Notes: generated from the sequence alone by a model not told the origin. A stretch of DNA of 64,000 nt from Celeribacter baekdonensis B30 (GCF_000299875.1 NZ_AMRK01000011.1:59498-123497), one strand, 5' to 3'. Counted from the first letter of the stretch, positions 27,909 through 39,031 are shown. Numbers and translations: made by a program.

Positions 27909-29102
27909 ATGAACATCCACGAGTATCAGGCCAAACGCCTCCTCAAGGAATACGGCGCGCCGGTTTCCGACGGTCGTGTCGTTTTGAACGCGGCCGACGC
28001 AAAAACCGCAGCGGGCGAACTTGACGGGCCGCTTTGGGTTGTCAAAGCGCAGATTCACGCAGGTGGTCGCGGCAAAGGCACCTTTAAAGAGGCTGGCGCT
28101 GGCGAAAAAGGCGGCGTGCGTCTTGCGAAATCCGTCGAGGAAGCCGCGAAAGAAGCCAATGCAATGCTCGGCCATACTCTGGTCACGCATCAGACCGGCC
28201 CGGCTGGCAAACAGGTCAACCGCATCTACATCGAAGATGGCTCCGACATCGCCCGCGAACTCTACCTCGCGTTGCTCGTCGATCGTCAGTCGTCCCGCGT
28301 GTCCATCGTGTGCTCCACCGAGGGCGGCATGGACATCGAAGAGGTGGCTGAAAACACCCCTGACAAAATCCTCTCCTTCTCCGTCGATCCCGCGACCGGC
28401 CTTCAGGGCTTTCACGGTCGCCGCGTCGCGTTTGCTCTGGGCCTTGAGGGCAAACAGATCAAACAGTGTTCGCAACTGATCCAGAACCTGTACCGCCTCT
28501 TCGTCGAAAAAGACATGGAGATGCTGGAAATCAACCCGCTGATCGTGACCCCGGCTGGCGACATCAAATGTCTCGACTGTAAAGCGGGTTTCGACGGCAA
28601 CGCTCTGTACCGCCACCCCGACATCGTGGGTCTGCGCGACGAGACCGAAGAAGACCCGAAAGAACTGGCCGCATCCCAGCATGACCTGAACTACATCGCG
28701 CTTGACGGTGAAATCGGCTGCATGGTGAACGGTGCGGGTCTGGCGATGGCCACCATGGACATCATCAAACTCTACGGCGCAGAGCCTGCCAACTTCCTCG
28801 ACGTGGGCGGCGGCGCGACCAAAGAGAAAGTGACCGAAGCGTTCAAAATCATCACCTCTGATCCGAACGTCAAAGGCATCCTGGTCAACATCTTCGGCGG
28901 CATCATGCGCTGTGATGTGATTGCTGAGGGCGTCATCGCCGCCGTGAAAGACGTTGGTCTGACCGTTCCGCTCGTTGTGCGTCTCGAAGGCACCAACGTC
29001 GAACTCGGCAAAGAGATCATCAAAAACTCTGGCTTGAACGTGATTGCCGCTGACAACCTCAAAGACGGCGCGCAGAAAATCGTTAAAGCGGTGAAAGGCT
29101 AA
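27909..29102 (+). CDS. sucC: Succinyl-CoA ligase (ADP-forming), beta subunit
   Basis: A 397-residue ATP-grasp subunit of succinyl-CoA synthetase. It begins [20 protein letters not shown] and has [13 protein letters not shown], the metal site region EINPLIVTP and the GGGATKEKV and [14 protein letters not shown] segments. The true start is 27909, preceded by GGAGAGG; the reading frame is open far upstream but without homology. First gene of the sucCD pair. Confidence 0.97.
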   Translation: MNIHEYQAKRLLKEYGAPVSDGRVVLNAADAKTAAGELDGPLWVVKAQIHAGGRGKGTFKEAGAGEKGGVRLAKSVEEAAKEANAMLGHTLVTHQTGPAGKQVNRIYIEDGSDIARELYLALLVDRQSSRVSIVCSTEGGMDIEEVAENTPDKILSFSVDPATGLQGFHGRRVAFALGLEGKQIKQCSQLIQNLYRLFVEKDMEMLEINPLIVTPAGDIKCLDCKAGFDGNALYRHPDIVGLRDETEEDPKELAASQHDLNYIALDGEIGCMVNGAGLAMATMDIIKLYGAEPANFLDVGGGATKEKVTEAFKIITSDPNVKGILVNIFGGIMRCDVIAEGVIAAVKDVGLTVPLVVRLEGTNVELGKEIIKNSGLNVIAADNLKDGAQKIVKAVKG

Positions 29103-29107
29103 GACCC

Positions 29108-29995
29108 ATGGCAATTCTTGTAAACGAAAACACCAAGGTCATCTGTCAGGGCTTCACTGGCTCGCAGGGCACCTTCCACTCGGAACAAGCCATCGCATAT
29201 GGCACAAAAATGGTTGGCGGCGTGACGCCCGGCAAAGGCGGCTCCAGCCACCTCAACCTGCCGGTGTTCAACTCGGTTCACGAAGCGAAAGCTGTGACCG
29301 AAGCCAATGCTTCCGTGATCTATGTGCCGCCGCCCTTTGCCGCGGATTCCATCCTTGAGGCGATCGACGCCGAAATGGAATTGATCATCTGCATCACCGA
29401 GGGCATTCCGGTGCTCGACATGATGAAGGTGAAACGCGCCCTGATCGACAGCAAATCACGCCTCATCGGCCCGAACTGCCCCGGCGTGATCACGCCTGAT
29501 GCGTGCAAAATCGGCATTATGCCCGGTCACATCCACCGTCGCGGTTCTGTTGGTGTGGTGTCCCGTTCCGGCACGCTGACCTACGAAGCTGTGAAACAGA
29601 CCACCGACCTCGGTTTGGGTCAGTCCACGGCCGTGGGCATCGGCGGCGACCCGATCAAGGGCACCGAGCATATCGACGTCTTGGACATGTTCCTCGATGA
29701 TCCGGAAACCACCTCCATCATCATGATCGGTGAAATCGGCGGCTCCGCAGAAGAAGAAGCGGCTGAATTCCTGGCCGAGCAAAAGAAAAAAGGCCGTTGG
29801 AAACCGACCGCTGGTTTCATCGCGGGCCGCACAGCCCCTCCGGGCCGTCGCATGGGTCACGCTGGAGCCATCGTGGCAGGCGGCAAAGGCGATGCAGAGT
29901 CCAAGATCGAAGCGATGAAATCCGCTGGTATCGTGGTCGCTGACAGCCCCGCCACCCTTGGCGAAGCTGTGATGGAAGCGATCAACAAAGGCTAA
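29108..29995 (+). CDS. sucD: Succinyl-CoA ligase (ADP-forming), alpha subunit
   Basis: A 295-residue CoA-binding subunit. It has [19 protein letters not shown], the CoA-binding segment [17 protein letters not shown] and the phosphohistidine loop [14 protein letters not shown] with the catalytic His near 250. It lies 5 bases after sucC. It makes ATP (or GTP) from succinyl-CoA in the TCA cycle. Confidence 0.97.
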   Translation: MAILVNENTKVICQGFTGSQGTFHSEQAIAYGTKMVGGVTPGKGGSSHLNLPVFNSVHEAKAVTEANASVIYVPPPFAADSILEAIDAEMELIICITEGIPVLDMMKVKRALIDSKSRLIGPNCPGVITPDACKIGIMPGHIHRRGSVGVVSRSGTLTYEAVKQTTDLGLGQSTAVGIGGDPIKGTEHIDVLDMFLDDPETTSIIMIGEIGGSAEEEAAEFLAEQKKKGRWKPTAGFIAGRTAPPGRRMGHAGAIVAGGKGDAESKIEAMKSAGIVVADSPATLGEAVMEAINKG

Positions 29996-30022
29996 GCCAA
30001 CGGCGCTCAGCTCTTAAAAACA

Positions 30023-30054
30023 GCCTGCGCCCGGTGGTCTCATCGGACGCAGGC
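30023..30054 (+). terminator. Stem-loop between sucD and sucA, possible partial terminator
   Basis: A seven-pair stem GCCTGCG / CGCAGGC with an 18-base loop and only TTTG after it. It could slow or trim sucCD transcripts, separating their level from sucAB. Confidence 0.4.
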
Positions 30055-30120
30055 TTTGCCGCAAAAACGGCCCAAACGTCAAAGCGACCCAATTTCAGAC
30101 GCCCTCAGAAGGTCAGTAAC

Positions 30121-33081
30121 ATGAACGACCAGAGCCCCAACGACATCCTTCACGCCTCTTCCTTTATGCAGGGGCATAACGCGGAGTACCTTGAACAGGT
30201 CTATGCGAAATACACCCAAGATCCCTCCTCTGTGGACGCCTCCTGGGCTGAGTTTTTCAACTCTCTGGGCGATGCCGCATCGGATGTTACCGCCGAGGCC
30301 GCAGGGCCGTCTTGGGCGCGCGCCGATTGGCCGCCTGTGCCGCATGACGACCTGACCCAGGCGTTGGACGGGCAATGGGCCGAACCGGTTGCTGCCGCGA
30401 AAAAGATCAAAGAGAAAGCCGTCGAAAAAGGCGTTGAGATCTCTGAGGATCAAATCAAACGCGCTGTGCTCGACTCGATCCGCGCGATCATGATCATTCG
30501 TGCCTTCCGCATCCGGGGCCATTTGGCCGCCGATCTCGATCCGCTGAAAATGCGTGAAGAGACCCAGCACCCGGAGCTTGACCCGCGCTCTTACGGCTTC
30601 ACCGAAGCCGACATGGATCGCCCGATTTTCATCGACAATGTTTTGGGGCTGCAACATGCCTCGATGCGTCAGATCATGGACATCGTCAAACGCACCTATT
30701 GCGGCACTTTCGCGCTGCAATACATGCATATTTCCGATCCTGAACAGGCCGGTTGGCTGAAAGAGCGGATCGAAGGCTACGGCAAGGAAATCCAGTTCAC
30801 CCGCGAAGGCCGCAAAGCCATTCTCAACAAGCTGGTTGAGGCTGAGGGCTTTGAAAAATTCCTTCATGTCAAATACATGGGCACCAAACGCTTTGGTCTT
30901 GATGGCGGAGAAAGCCTGATCCCGGCGATGGAGCAAATCATCAAACGCGGCGGCAGTCTTGGCGTCAAAGAGGTTGTCATCGGCATGCCGCACCGCGGCC
31001 GTTTGTCGGTTTTGGCCAATGTGATGTCCAAACCCTACCGTGCGATTTTCAACGAATTCCAAGGTGGTTCGTTCAAGCCTGAGGACGTGGACGGCTCGGG
31101 CGATGTGAAATATCACCTCGGCGCCTCCTCGGATCGCGAATTTGACGGCAACAAGGTCCACCTGTCGCTGACCGCGAACCCCTCGCACCTTGAGGCGGTG
31201 AACCCGGTGGTTCTGGGCAAGGCCCGCGCCAAGACCGATCAGAACAAAGACCCGGAGCGCACCTCGGTGATCCCGATCCTGCTGCACGGCGATGCGGCCT
31301 TTGCGGGCCAAGGTGTTGTGGCGGAATGTTTTGGCCTCTCCGGTCTGCGCGGTCACCGCACCGGCGGCACGATCCATATCGTGGTGAACAACCAGATCGG
31401 CTTCACCACCGCGCCGCATTTCTCGCGCTCTTCGCCTTACCCGACCGACAACGCGCTGGTCGTTGAGGCCCCGATTTTCCACGTCAACGGCGATGACCCG
31501 GAGGCCGTGGTGCACGCCGCGAAAGTCGCCACGGAGTTCCGTCAGAAGTTCCACAAAGACGTGGTTCTCGACATCTTTTGTTATCGCCGCTTTGGTCACA
31601 ACGAAGGCGACGAGCCGATGTTCACCAACCCGCAGATGTACACCAGCATCAAGCGGCACAAAACCACGCTGCAACTCTACACCGAGCGTCTCGTGGCCGA
31701 TGGTCTCATCCCCGAGGGCGAGATCGAGGACATGAAAGCGGCGTTCCAGGCGCAGCTCAATGACGAGTTCGAAGCGGGCAAGACCTTTAAACCGAACAAG
31801 GCCGATTGGCTTGACGGGCGGTGGTCGCATATCAACCGTGAGGGCGAAGAATATCAGCGCGGTCAAACCGCGATTTCGCAAGACACGATGGCCCAAATCG
31901 GCCGGTCGCTGACCTCGCATCCCGACGATTTCAACATCCATAAAACCGTGGCCCGTCAACTTGAAGCCAAGGCACAGATGTTTGAAACCGGCAAAGGGTT
32001 TGATTGGGCCACCGGCGAAGCGATTGCCTTTGGCTCGCTCTTGACCGAGGGGTATCCGGTGCGTTTGGCGGGACAGGACAGTACGCGCGGCACCTTCTCT
32101 CAGCGCCATTCGGCTCTGATTGATCAAAAATCCGAGGATCGCTACTACCCTCTGAACCACATCCGCGAAGGTCAGGCCCATTACGAGGTCATCGACTCGA
32201 TGCTCTCCGAATATGCGGTTTTGGGTTTTGAATACGGCTACTCTCTGGCCGAACCGAATGCTCTGACGCTTTGGGAAGCGCAGTTTGGTGACTTCGCCAA
32301 TGGCGCGCAGATCATGTTCGACCAATTCATCTCCTCGGGTGAAAGTAAATGGTTGCGCATGTCCGGTCTCGTGATGCTTTTGCCGCATGGCTATGAGGGC
32401 CAAGGCCCGGAACACTCTTCCGCCCGCCTTGAACGCTTCTTGCAAATGTGTGGTCAGGACAACTGGATCGTGGCCAACTGCACGACCCCTGCGAACTACT
32501 TCCACATTCTGCGCCGCCAGTTGCATCGCTCGTATCGCAAGCCGCTGGTGCTGATGACGCCGAAATCCTTGCTGCGTCACAAATTGGCGACCTCTGTGGC
32601 CGCTGATTTCATCGAAGGCTCCTCCTTCCACCGCGTCCTTTGGGATGATGCCGATGCCACCTACGGCACCGAGAAATCGGAACTGAAACTGAAAGCCGAC
32701 AAAGACATCAAACGCGTCGTGATCTGTTCGGGCAAGGTCTACTATGACCTGCTTGAAGCCCGCGATGCGGCCGGCAAAGACGACACCTACATCCTGCGCC
32801 TTGAACAATTCTACCCGTTCCCGGCGCTTTCGATGGTCAAGGAACTTGAGCGCTTTAAAGAGGCTGAAGTCGTCTGGTGTCAGGAAGAACCGAAAAACCA
32901 AGGCGGCTGGTCCTTTGTTGAGCCCAATATCGAATGGGTCCTCACCCGGATCAATGCCACACACACGCGTCCGGTCTATGCTGGTCGTGCCGCCTCCGCG
33001 TCGCCAGCCACTGGTCTCGCATCCCAACACAAAGCACAACAAACGGCGCTCGTGAATGATGCGCTCAACATCGAAGGATAA
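30121..33081 (+). CDS. sucA: 2-oxoglutarate dehydrogenase E1 component
   Basis: A 986-residue thiamine-diphosphate enzyme decarboxylating 2-oxoglutarate. It has the N-terminal helix for E2 binding ([18 protein letters not shown]), [33 protein letters not shown], the thiamine site GDAAFAGQG and the VNNQIGFTT segment, and the C-terminal [11 protein letters not shown]. The ATG at 30121 is preferred; the frame extends 29 codons upstream without family similarity. First gene of sucAB-MAPEG-lpd. Confidence 0.97.
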   Translation: MNDQSPNDILHASSFMQGHNAEYLEQVYAKYTQDPSSVDASWAEFFNSLGDAASDVTAEAAGPSWARADWPPVPHDDLTQALDGQWAEPVAAAKKIKEKAVEKGVEISEDQIKRAVLDSIRAIMIIRAFRIRGHLAADLDPLKMREETQHPELDPRSYGFTEADMDRPIFIDNVLGLQHASMRQIMDIVKRTYCGTFALQYMHISDPEQAGWLKERIEGYGKEIQFTREGRKAILNKLVEAEGFEKFLHVKYMGTKRFGLDGGESLIPAMEQIIKRGGSLGVKEVVIGMPHRGRLSVLANVMSKPYRAIFNEFQGGSFKPEDVDGSGDVKYHLGASSDREFDGNKVHLSLTANPSHLEAVNPVVLGKARAKTDQNKDPERTSVIPILLHGDAAFAGQGVVAECFGLSGLRGHRTGGTIHIVVNNQIGFTTAPHFSRSSPYPTDNALVVEAPIFHVNGDDPEAVVHAAKVATEFRQKFHKDVVLDIFCYRRFGHNEGDEPMFTNPQMYTSIKRHKTTLQLYTERLVADGLIPEGEIEDMKAAFQAQLNDEFEAGKTFKPNKADWLDGRWSHINREGEEYQRGQTAISQDTMAQIGRSLTSHPDDFNIHKTVARQLEAKAQMFETGKGFDWATGEAIAFGSLLTEGYPVRLAGQDSTRGTFSQRHSALIDQKSEDRYYPLNHIREGQAHYEVIDSMLSEYAVLGFEYGYSLAEPNALTLWEAQFGDFANGAQIMFDQFISSGESKWLRMSGLVMLLPHGYEGQGPEHSSARLERFLQMCGQDNWIVANCTTPANYFHILRRQLHRSYRKPLVLMTPKSLLRHKLATSVAADFIEGSSFHRVLWDDADATYGTEKSELKLKADKDIKRVVICSGKVYYDLLEARDAAGKDDTYILRLEQFYPFPALSMVKELERFKEAEVVWCQEEPKNQGGWSFVEPNIEWVLTRINATHTRPVYAGRAASASPATGLASQHKAQQTALVNDALNIEG

Positions 33082-33085
33082 TCAC

Positions 33086-34576
33086 ATGTCCGTTGAAATC
33101 CGCGTCCCCACCCTTGGCGAAAGCGTGACTGAGGCCACTGTCGCAACTTGGTTCAAACAGCCGGGCGACACTGTTGCCGTTGACGAAATGCTCTGCGAAT
33201 TGGAAACCGACAAGGTGACCGTCGAAGTCCCCTCCCCGGCCGCTGGCACGTTGGGCGACATCATTGCCAAAGAGGGCGACACCGTGGGTGTGGATGCGCT
33301 CTTGGCCACGCTGAACGCCGGCGACAGCGCCGCAGCTGCGCCCGCACCGAAAGCCGAAGCCACTCCCGCAGCTGCTCCGGCCTCGTCTGGGTCTTCTGTC
33401 GATGTCATGGTCCCGACCCTTGGCGAATCCGTCACCGAGGCGACCGTGGCCACATGGTTTAAAGCCGTGGGTGACACTGTGGCTCAGGATGAAATGCTCT
33501 GCGAGTTGGAAACCGACAAGGTCTCCGTCGAAGTGCCGTCCCCTGCCGCCGGTGTGTTGACCGAAATCGTTGCCGCCGAAGGCACCACCGTGGATGCCTC
33601 CGCCAAACTCGCCGTGATTTCCTCGGGTGCGGGCGCGTCCGCTGCTGCTCCGGCTGCCGCTGCTGCTCCTGCCGCTGCGTCCACAGGCAAAGACGTTGAA
33701 AACGCGCCTTCCGCCACAAAAATGATGGCCGAAAACGGTGTAGATGCCTCTTCTGTGACCGGCACTGGCAAAGATGGCCGCATCATGAAAGACGATGTGC
33801 TCAAAGCCATGGCCGCGCCGAAAGCCGCACCGGCTCCCGCTGCCGCGCCGCGCGCACCGTCCGCCCCCTCGGATGCCGCCCGCGAAGAGCGCGTGAAAAT
33901 GACCAAGCTGCGCCAAACCATCGCGCGCCGCCTCAAAGAGTCGCAAAACACCGCGGCGATGCTCACCACCTATAACGAGGTCGACATGACCGAGGTGATG
34001 GCGCTTCGGAACCAATACAAAGACGAGTTTGAGAAAAAGCACGGCGTGCGTTTGGGCTTTATGTCCTTCTTCACCAAAGCCTGTGTCCATGCTCTGAAAG
34101 AAGTGCCGGAAGTGAACGCCGAGATCGACGGCACCGATGTGGTTTACAAAAACTACGTCAACATGGGCGTCGCGGCGGGCACCCCGCAGGGCCTCGTCGT
34201 TCCGGTCATTCGCGATGCCGATGCGATGTCTTTTGCCGAGATCGAAAAAGCGATCTCCGAGAAAGGCCGTCGTGCCCGTGATGGCAAACTCTCCATGGCC
34301 GAAATGCAGGGCGGCACCTTCACCATCTCCAACGGCGGTGTCTATGGCTCCCTGATGTCCTCGCCGATCCTCAACCCGCCGCAATCCGGTATCCTCGGCA
34401 TGCACAAAATCCAGGACCGCCCGATGGCGATCAACGGCCAAGTTGTGATCCGCCCGATGATGTATCTGGCCCTGTCTTATGACCACCGCATCGTCGACGG
34501 CAAAGGCGCCGTGACCTTCCTCGTGCGCGTCAAAGAAGCGCTGGAAGACCCGCGTCGGTTGTTGATGGATTTGTGA
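33086..34576 (+). CDS. sucB: 2-oxoglutarate dehydrogenase E2 (dihydrolipoyl succinyltransferase), two lipoyl domains
   Basis: A 496-residue E2 core subunit. Unlike the one-lipoyl-domain E. coli enzyme it has two nearly identical lipoyl domains (about 4-80 and 106-180), with lipoyl lysines K43 and K145 in ETDKV. Ala/Pro-rich linkers join them to the peripheral-subunit-binding domain (about 215-250) and the catalytic domain, which ends with the HRIVDG active-site motif near 467. It starts 4 bases after sucA. Confidence 0.95.
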   Translation: MSVEIRVPTLGESVTEATVATWFKQPGDTVAVDEMLCELETDKVTVEVPSPAAGTLGDIIAKEGDTVGVDALLATLNAGDSAAAAPAPKAEATPAAAPASSGSSVDVMVPTLGESVTEATVATWFKAVGDTVAQDEMLCELETDKVSVEVPSPAAGVLTEIVAAEGTTVDASAKLAVISSGAGASAAAPAAAAAPAAASTGKDVENAPSATKMMAENGVDASSVTGTGKDGRIMKDDVLKAMAAPKAAPAPAAAPRAPSAPSDAAREERVKMTKLRQTIARRLKESQNTAAMLTTYNEVDMTEVMALRNQYKDEFEKKHGVRLGFMSFFTKACVHALKEVPEVNAEIDGTDVVYKNYVNMGVAAGTPQGLVVPVIRDADAMSFAEIEKAISEKGRRARDGKLSMAEMQGGTFTISNGGVYGSLMSSPILNPPQSGILGMHKIQDRPMAINGQVVIRPMMYLALSYDHRIVDGKGAVTFLVRVKEALEDPRRLLMDL

Positions 34577-34652
34577 TTTGATCACTGCGGGGGCGGGACA
34601 ATTTCCGGCCCCGCCCTATCTCTCCGGTCAATAAAGCCGGAAAGGACAAAAA

Positions 34653-35045
34653 ATGACCCCAGAACTCGCCGCCCTCGCCGCAACTGCCTTTCTCCATTTC
34701 GCAATTGTGCAATGGTCCCAGCGCGCGCTTGAGAAAGACATCGGGCGGGAAGGCAATGTGGGCACGCGCGAGGGCATGGACGATAGCCTCTCGGACGCCA
34801 CCAAACGTCTGCGCCGTGCTTTGGCCAATCACACCGAAAACATCGGCCTGTTCATCATTGCCGTGGTGCTCGTAGAATTCACTGACAGCACCTCACTCTT
34901 CACCGGCATCTGCGCTTGGCTCTTTGTCGCAGCCCGCGCGCTTTATGTGCCTGCCTATCGGTTTGCTTGGGTGCCATGGCGTTCGGTCCTCTACCTCTTG
35001 GGGCTGCTGTCCACCTTCGCCATGATCATCGCAAGCTTCTTTTGA
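34653..35045 (+). CDS. MAPEG family membrane protein 1
   Basis: A 130-residue protein with four predicted helices. It has the MAPEG pattern RRALANHTENIGLFIIAVV and the ARALYVPAY segment. MAPEG proteins are glutathione S-transferase/peroxidase-like or leukotriene synthase-like integral enzymes; the bacterial substrate is unknown. It lies 76 bases after sucB and shares a TGATG overlap with its paralogue. Confidence 0.85.
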   Translation: MTPELAALAATAFLHFAIVQWSQRALEKDIGREGNVGTREGMDDSLSDATKRLRRALANHTENIGLFIIAVVLVEFTDSTSLFTGICAWLFVAARALYVPAYRFAWVPWRSVLYLLGLLSTFAMIIASFF

Positions 35046-35440
35046 TGACCCCAACCCTCATCCCCCTCGCCCTCGCAGGCCTCTTGCACATCGCGCAATT
35101 CGTGGTGGCCTCTTACATGGCGAACAAAGATGTCGGGCCGGGCTACACCACCTCCCCGCGCGACCGTGCACCGTCGCGCGAGATGCGCACCGTCACGGCG
35201 CGGATGCTGCGCGCCTATGACAATCACATTCAGATGTTCCCGTTTTTCGCCGCCGCTGTGCTCCTGATCCATGTCACGGGTCAGTCGAGCGGCGTGACCG
35301 TGGCGGCGGCGTGGGTCTATCTCATTGCCCGCGCGTTCTACATTCCCGCCTATGCCCTCGGATGGGCGCCGTGGCGGTCCTATATCTGGATGGTGGCGAT
35401 GCTCTCCATCGCCGTCCTTTTCATTGCCGCTCTGATCTGA
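35045..35440 (+). CDS. MAPEG family membrane protein 2
   Basis: A 131-residue paralogue of the preceding gene with the same layout: a basic loop, [38 protein letters not shown] and a hydrophobic tail. The start codon overlaps the stop of its neighbour, so both are made together. It lies 37 bases upstream of lpd, inside the 2-oxoglutarate dehydrogenase operon. Confidence 0.85.
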   Translation: MTPTLIPLALAGLLHIAQFVVASYMANKDVGPGYTTSPRDRAPSREMRTVTARMLRAYDNHIQMFPFFAAAVLLIHVTGQSSGVTVAAAWVYLIARAFYIPAYALGWAPWRSYIWMVAMLSIAVLFIAALI

Positions 35441-35477
35441 GCGGCCCCGCATAGAGTTCAAGACCAAGGAGAAGACC

Positions 35478-36872
35478 ATGGCTTCCTACGACGTAATCAT
35501 CATCGGTGCTGGCCCCGGCGGCTATGTATCCGCGATCCGCTGCGCCCAACTGGGCCTGAAAACCGCCGTGGTCGAAGGCCGCGACACCTTGGGCGGGACC
35601 TGCCTCAATGTCGGCTGTATCCCCTCGAAAGCGCTGTTGAACGCCACCCACCATCTGCATGAGGCGGAGCATAATTTCGCCAAGATGGGCCTGAAAGGCA
35701 AATCCCCGTCCGTCGATTGGGATCAGATGAAATCCTACAAAGATGATGTGGTCGGTCAGAACACCGGCGGCATCGAATTCCTGTTCAAAAAGAACAAGAT
35801 TGATTGGATCAAAGGCTGGGCCACCATCCCGGCGGTCGGCAAAGTCAAAGTCGGCGACGAGGTGCATGAGGCGAAAAACATCGTGATCGCCACCGGGTCT
35901 GTGCCGACCTCGCTTCCGGGCGTTGAGGTCAACAATGATGGCGGCGTCGTGGTCGACAGCACCGGCGCGCTTGAGTTGCCGAAAGTGCCGAAAAAACTCG
36001 CCGTCATCGGCGCGGGTGTCATCGGCTTGGAACTCGGCTCGGTCTATGCCCGCCTTGGCTCCGAAGTGACCGTGGTCGAATACATGGATTTCATCACCCC
36101 CGGCATGGACGCAGACGTCCAGCGCACCTTCAAAAAGCTGCTTGAGAAACAAGGCCTGAACTTCATCCTTGGCGCGGCTGTGCAGGGTGTGGATGCCTCG
36201 AAAACCAAAGCCAAGCTCACCTATAAACTCAAAAAAGACGACTCTGAGCACACGCTTGACGCCGATGTCGTTTTGGTGGCCACAGGCCGCAAACCTTTCA
36301 CTGACGGTCTTGGGTTGGCGGAACTCGGTGTCGAATTCACCCCGCGCGGTCAGGTCAAAACCGACGCCCATTGGGCCACCAATGTCAAAGGCATCTACGC
36401 CATCGGTGACGCCATCGTCGGCCCGATGTTGGCGCATAAAGCCGAGGACGAAGGCATGGCCGTGGCAGAGGTGCTTGCGGGCAAACATGGCCACGTCAAC
36501 TACGGCGTGATCCCCGGCGTGATCTACACCTCACCCGAGGTCGCCACCGTCGGCCAGACCGAAGCGCAGCTGAAAGAAGAAGGCCGCAAGGTCAAAATCG
36601 GCAAGTTCTCTTTCATGGGCAACGCCCGCGCCAAGGCCGTGTTCCAGGGCGATGGCTTCGTCAAACTCATCGCGGATGCAGAGACCGACCGTTTGCTTGG
36701 TGCCGCGATCATCGGCCCGGCAGCGGGCGACATGATCCACGAGATCTGTGTGGCGATGGAATACGGCGGTTCGGCCCAAGACATCGCGCTGACCTGCCAC
36801 GCCCACCCGACCTATTCGGAAGCTGTGCGTGAGGCGGCATTGGCCTGTGGCGACGGTCCGATCCACGCCTAA
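35478..36872 (+). CDS. lpd: Dihydrolipoamide dehydrogenase (E3)
   Basis: A 464-residue flavoprotein that reoxidises the dihydrolipoyl arms of E2. The FAD motif [11 protein letters not shown], the redox-active disulfide C42/C47 in [13 protein letters not shown], the NAD motif [17 protein letters not shown] and the dimer-interface active site CHAHPTYSE (catalytic His) are all present. AAGGAG precedes the ATG. Last gene of the operon, followed by a strong terminator. It may also serve other 2-oxoacid dehydrogenases. Confidence 0.97.
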   Translation: MASYDVIIIGAGPGGYVSAIRCAQLGLKTAVVEGRDTLGGTCLNVGCIPSKALLNATHHLHEAEHNFAKMGLKGKSPSVDWDQMKSYKDDVVGQNTGGIEFLFKKNKIDWIKGWATIPAVGKVKVGDEVHEAKNIVIATGSVPTSLPGVEVNNDGGVVVDSTGALELPKVPKKLAVIGAGVIGLELGSVYARLGSEVTVVEYMDFITPGMDADVQRTFKKLLEKQGLNFILGAAVQGVDASKTKAKLTYKLKKDDSEHTLDADVVLVATGRKPFTDGLGLAELGVEFTPRGQVKTDAHWATNVKGIYAIGDAIVGPMLAHKAEDEGMAVAEVLAGKHGHVNYGVIPGVIYTSPEVATVGQTEAQLKEEGRKVKIGKFSFMGNARAKAVFQGDGFVKLIADAETDRLLGAAIIGPAAGDMIHEICVAMEYGGSAQDIALTCHAHPTYSEAVREAALACGDGPIHA

Positions 36873-36890
36873 GCGGTTCTAAGATCAAAG

Positions 36891-36919
36891 AAAAGGCGCC
36901 TTAAACCGGCGCCTTTTTT
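36891..36919. terminator. Terminator between lpd and the thioesterase gene
   Basis: AAAAGGCGCC / GGCGCCTTTTTT with a 7-base loop; its edge overlaps the stop of the convergent thioesterase gene and it can work in both directions. Confidence 0.9.
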
Positions 36920-37404
36920 CATGCCTTATCTTCGCCCGTGGCGGCGATATTGGCCATCCGTGCGGCATGTTCGCGGCGCAACACTTTGCGCAGTTCGGCG
37001 GAGTTCCAACGCTTCTGGTCCATCTCCGTCTCCGGCACGAACTGCGGCACGGGGGCGGATTTACCATCGTCATCCACCGCCACCATGGTGAAATAGCAGG
37101 AGTTGGTGTGGCGCACGGTTTGGGTGCGGATGTCTTCGGCCTCGACCCGGATGCCGACCTCCATAGAGGTGCGACCGACGTAATTCACCGTCGCCCGAAA
37201 ATGCACCAATTCGCCCACGGCAATCGGTTCCTTGAACGTGACCTGATCGACAGACAAGGTCACCGCATATTTGCCCGAATAGCGCGAGGCGCAAGAGAAG
37301 GCGACGCGATCAAGATGGTTGAGCAAAGCACCGCCATGCACCTTGCCGGAAAAATTCGCCATATCCGGCGTCATCAGTTCGGTCATCTCTAAATAACGTG
37401 CCAT
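36919..37404 (-). CDS. Acyl-CoA thioesterase, hot-dog fold
   Basis: A 161-residue single hot-dog-domain thioesterase of the YciA/BFIT type. It has MANFSGKVHGGALLNHLDRVAF (HGG with the catalytic region), the VDQVTFKEPI strand and GRTSMEVGIRVEAED. The family hydrolyses acyl-CoA, including medium- and long-chain thioesters. Its stop touches the terminator after lpd. Not linked to the TCA genes by any shared transcript. Confidence 0.88.
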   Translation of the reverse strand: MARYLEMTELMTPDMANFSGKVHGGALLNHLDRVAFSCASRYSGKYAVTLSVDQVTFKEPIAVGELVHFRATVNYVGRTSMEVGIRVEAEDIRTQTVRHTNSCYFTMVAVDDDGKSAPVPQFVPETEMDQKRWNSAELRKVLRREHAARMANIAATGEDKA

Positions 37405-37487
37405 GGCGATCCCTTCAAAACCCTACCCTCCAAAAGACGCTGCAGAGCAGAAAAGGTCAAGCATTGAACTCTAGGCAAAACCCCGCC

Positions 37488-38141
37488 TCAGACCGCCAAC
37501 ATCCGTAACCCTTGAGTCACATCGGAGCGCACCGCAAGCCGCAATCCCGGCTCATCCCCCGCCCGCAAAGCGGCCACAATCAGCCGGTGGTTTTGCGGCA
37601 CCTCCGTGCGATTGAGACGGGCATAAAGCGCGCGCATCGTCGGGCCAAGTTGCAGCCAAACCGTCTCCGTCAGCGCCAACATCGCCGGAGCTTGCGCCCG
37701 CAAATACAGCGTGCGATGAAATTCAAGATTGGTGCGGATATAGCCGACATCATCGTGTTTCGCGACCATTTCCGCGATCGAGCCATTGATGGTTTGCAGC
37801 CGTTCGATCAGGGCCATATGCGCCCGCGGCAAGGCCCGAGAAGCCAGTTCCGGTTCGATCAGAGCCCGGATCGAGGCCAATTCTTCGATCCGCTCATTGC
37901 TCAGCTCCGGCGTACTCAAACGACCGGAGGAGCTGAGGTTCAGCCCGCCATCGGCCACCAACCGCCGCACCGCTTCGCGCGCGGGCGTCATCGACACGTC
38001 AAACATTTTGCCAATCCCGCGCAGGGTCAGCGCCTCGCCGGGGCGAAATTCGCCATGCATGATGCGCGTGCGCAAAGTGCGGTACACCCGATCATGGGCG
38101 GCACCGAGCGTATCAGAGGGGCGTGGGATGGGTGTGATCAT
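37488..38141 (-). CDS. GntR family transcriptional regulator with FCD ligand domain
   Basis: A 217-residue FadR-subfamily regulator. The N-terminal winged helix (about 15-80) includes LRTRIMHGEFRPGEALTLRGI and SMTPAREAVRRLVADGGL. The C-terminal FCD all-helical domain has the metal-site residues in EFHRTLYLRA and NHRLIVAAL. The start at 38141 (MITPIPRPSDT) has no clear ribosome site; an ATG at 38165 is an alternative. Its start is overlain by GTGATCAT and followed upstream by GTGATCAC, so autoregulation and control of sdh and suc are proposed. A TCA-cycle regulator called AkgR is known in Rhodobacter; whether this is the same protein is untested. Confidence 0.87.
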   Translation of the reverse strand: MITPIPRPSDTLGAAHDRVYRTLRTRIMHGEFRPGEALTLRGIGKMFDVSMTPAREAVRRLVADGGLNLSSSGRLSTPELSNERIEELASIRALIEPELASRALPRAHMALIERLQTINGSIAEMVAKHDDVGYIRTNLEFHRTLYLRAQAPAMLALTETVWLQLGPTMRALYARLNRTEVPQNHRLIVAALRAGDEPGLRLAVRSDVTQGLRMLAV

Positions 38142-38159
38142 GGGGGCAATGTGATCACA
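38134..38159. promoter_or_regulatory. GTGATCAC operator at the start of the GntR/FCD gene
   Basis: TGTGATCACA (38150-38159) lies 9 bases upstream of the start and falls in the 31-base gap to the metalloprotease gene. A near copy, GTGATCAT (38134-38141), covers the start codon itself. The pair is spaced 17 bases, different from the 20-21 in the sdh and suc regions. Confidence 0.6.
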
Positions 38160-38172
38160 AAACATCGCAAGG

Positions 38173-38916
38173 TCAATCCGTCTCGAACCGCCAGGCATGT
38201 AATCCTTCGCCTTCTGAACGCAGCCAGGCCCGATGTTGCGCATGATTGGGGCAAACCCTGGCGACATGCGCCCAAAACCGGTCCGAATGATTCATCTCCA
38301 ACCGATGTGCCACCTCATGCGCCGCAACATAGTCCAGTACCTCAGCCGGAGCCATCACCAGCCGCCATGAATACATCAGATTGCCCGCGCTGGTACATGA
38401 CCCCCAACGCGAGCGGGTGTCGCGCAGGGAGATCCGCCCGTAGGTGGTCCCAAGCGCCTCAGCATAGTGATCGGAGGCGGCCCTGAGGCGCAGTTGCGCT
38501 TGGAGTTTGAGAAAGGCCTGCACCCGGGCCGCCACGCGATCCTCCGCACCCGGCACATGCAATTGTCCCTCGATCAGACGCGCCGCCCGCCCCTGTCCGG
38601 GAACGATCTTGACCTGTTGCCCCAAGAAAGGAATCGCCTGACCAAAACCCACGGTCTGGTCGGGCGTGCGGGCCTCAAGATGCTTTCTGATCCAAAGTTC
38701 TTTTTCCCTCAAAAACGCCATGGCTTCGCGTTCAGGCACCCGCTTTGGCATCGACAAGGTCACACGACCATCGAGCCGCGACACGCGCAGCGAGAGCCTG
38801 CGTGCCTGCCCAGAGCGGCGCAGGGTGATCTGCACAGGCGGCTGGCCCAACAAAATGGTCTCGCTCACGACGTCTCTTTTCTCCGTTAGGGCTAAAGAGT
38901 CCGTGCTCTTTACCAC
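38173..38916 (-). CDS. YgjP-like (M48/DUF45) metallopeptidase
   Basis: A 247-residue protein of the YgjP/DUF45 family with the zinc-protease motif HEVAHRLEMNHSDRFW. The N-terminal half is a beta-rich domain (ETILLGQPPVQITLRRSG, LSLRVSRLDGRVTLSMP). It is a cytoplasmic zinc-dependent peptidase of unknown substrate. It lies 31 bases upstream of the GntR/FCD gene and may be co-transcribed with it. Confidence 0.85.
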   Translation of the reverse strand: MVKSTDSLALTEKRDVVSETILLGQPPVQITLRRSGQARRLSLRVSRLDGRVTLSMPKRVPEREAMAFLREKELWIRKHLEARTPDQTVGFGQAIPFLGQQVKIVPGQGRAARLIEGQLHVPGAEDRVAARVQAFLKLQAQLRLRAASDHYAEALGTTYGRISLRDTRSRWGSCTSAGNLMYSWRLVMAPAEVLDYVAAHEVAHRLEMNHSDRFWAHVARVCPNHAQHRAWLRSEGEGLHAWRFETD

Positions 38917-39031
38917 CCGTCTGTCCCAGTGTTTACTTTAGATGAGGGCGAAAGGCTTTGACACCCCCGCCGTGATATGGCATGGCGCGTCAATCTCCGC
39001 ACCTGGACCAGTTATGACGAAAGGGATTATC

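Noticed and set aside
27906..29114. Minus-strand frame opposite sucC
   Set aside because: Antisense shadow; sucC itself is unambiguous.
30079..33042. Very long open frame on the minus strand opposite sucA
   Set aside because: It is a mirror of the codon bias of sucA (high GC third position). The translated sequence is low in hydrophobic and catalytic patterns and lacks a plausible promoter or ribosome site.
33065..34585. Minus-strand frame opposite sucB
   Set aside because: Antisense shadow of the Ala/Pro-rich linkers and lipoyl repeats.
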